Shown here: positions 6,998 through 7,576 of the stretch, one piece after another
How the letters are laid out: each line of letters begins with the position of its first letter
How positions within the stretch are numbered: position 1 is the stretch's first letter
Origin: Opitutia bacterium
GTDB lineage: Bacteria > Verrucomicrobiota > Verrucomicrobiae > Opitutales > UBA953
DNA length: 7,576 nucleotides
Assembly (NCBI GenBank): GCA_947488485.1
Contig: CANKZO010000106.1
Span: 1 to 7,576, forward strand
Direction: 5' to 3'
Translations under genes and position numbers: made by a program
Notes under the pieces: generated by a model
The model's input: the letters and a program-made list of their open reading frames with translations, nothing else
Told to the model about the DNA's origin: nothing
Databases searched by the model: none

Positions 6998-7576
6998 TCA
7001 GAACTTCGAGAAATTGAAGAGCACGACAGCCCGCAGCGGGCCGGGCAGCAGTTTCTTGGCGAGCGCCTTGGCGACGAAGCGGACCTTCCAGACGGTGCCG
7101 CGCGGAGAGACGCGCCAGAAATAGCCGATGGCCATGCCGATCGCCTTCCAGCGGGCGTTCGGGTGAGTGCAGTGGAACTTCACCGAGGCCTGCGCATGGA
7201 CGTCATCGACGAGCTGACGGAAGCGTGCGATGACTGCCGGCGGGGCGAGGCCTTCGCGTTCGGCGTGGGCGAGGTCAGCGAGGTAACCGCGGCGATGGAC
7301 CTTCTGGCCGGCGGGCCAGGCGGCAGCGCGGCGGAGCTTGGCGCGCCAGCGGAGGCCCTTGGGTTTGCTGCCGTGGGACATGTTCGCCCCGTGCCAGCGC
7401 CAATCGAGGAGGATCTCCGCGTCGATCGCGGCGGAGCCGAGCAGGAGCGAGCGCAGGATCGCCGGACCGTCCTCGCCGCCGGTCGTGCCGGGCATCGGCG
7501 GGAACTTCCGGAAGACGTCGCCGCGATAGCTGCCGGTCGCGCCGCAGAACTGGACGCCTTGGTAGAGATGGAAGCC
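6998..7576 (-). CDS. Family 2 glycosyltransferase, C-terminal part (5' end outside window)
   Basis: The frame is open to the right edge, so 192 codons of the 3' part are visible; the Met at 7495 is internal, not a start. The first visible residues (GFHLYQGVQFCGATGSYRGD) continue smoothly into the rest. FCGATGSYRGDVFRKF followed by GGEDGPAIL (E35-D36, counting from the first visible codon) resembles the acceptor-side segment of GT-A fold GT2 enzymes, where the ED motif supplies the catalytic base. WRWHGANMSHG (59-69) matches the HxxN-type element that follows in many GT2 proteins. The remaining C-terminus (about 70-192) is basic, with an amphipathic or weakly hydrophobic stretch near 140-160 but no clear transmembrane helix. 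GT2 enzymes transfer a sugar from a nucleotide-sugar to a growing glycan. With the FkbM methyltransferase next on the same strand, a surface polysaccharide or glycoprotein pathway is likely. Donor and acceptor are unknown. Confidence 0.8.
   Translation of the reverse strand, partial: GFHLYQGVQFCGATGSYRGDVFRKFPPMPGTTGGEDGPAILRSLLLGSAAIDAEILLDWRWHGANMSHGSKPKGLRWRAKLRRAAAWPAGQKVHRRGYLADLAHAEREGLAPPAVIARFRQLVDDVHAQASVKFHCTHPNARWKAIGMAIGYFWRVSPRGTVWKVRFVAKALAKKLLPGPLRAVVLFNFSKF

Overview
The window is GC-rich bacterial DNA with strong G/C bias at codon third positions. It holds five protein genes and no RNA gene, CRISPR array or insertion sequence that I can recognise. The core genes (tyrosyl-tRNA synthetase and a DnaE1-type replicative polymerase with a complete PHP metal site) point to an ordinary free-living bacterium. 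The style of the DnaE and the SRPBCC membrane protein reminds me of Verrucomicrobiota (Opitutae-like), but this is an impression from memory and is held with low confidence.

Layout, left to right: (1) 1-1182, + strand, tyrS, probably lacking its first residues because the reading frame is open to the left edge. (2) 1192-2190, - strand, a five-helix membrane protein with a C-terminal SRPBCC (START-like) domain, convergent with tyrS across only 9 bp. (3) 2191-2312, a 122-bp divergent intergenic region with a consensus-matching DnaA box and a possible promoter very close to the dnaE start. (4) 2313-6059, + strand, dnaE, 1248 aa, apparently complete and with all polymerase and PHP active-site residues visible. 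(5) 6077-6823, - strand, an FkbM-family methyltransferase, convergent with dnaE across 17 bp. (6) 6824-6997, a 174-bp AT-richer intergenic stretch holding a degenerate CCTA-type tandem array, a 10-bp direct repeat that brackets it, and an imperfect hairpin. (7) 6998-7576, - strand, the C-terminal part of a family 2 glycosyltransferase that runs off the right edge.

Functionally the left 6 kb is core information processing (translation and replication) interrupted by one membrane protein of unknown role. The right 1.5 kb looks like the edge of a cell-surface glycan locus: a GT2 glycosyltransferase followed on the same strand by an FkbM methyltransferase that could cap or decorate a sugar. I did not find a clear previously undescribed system. 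The most unusual non-coding signals are the DnaA-box-like cluster upstream of dnaE and the short repeat structure between the two glycan genes.
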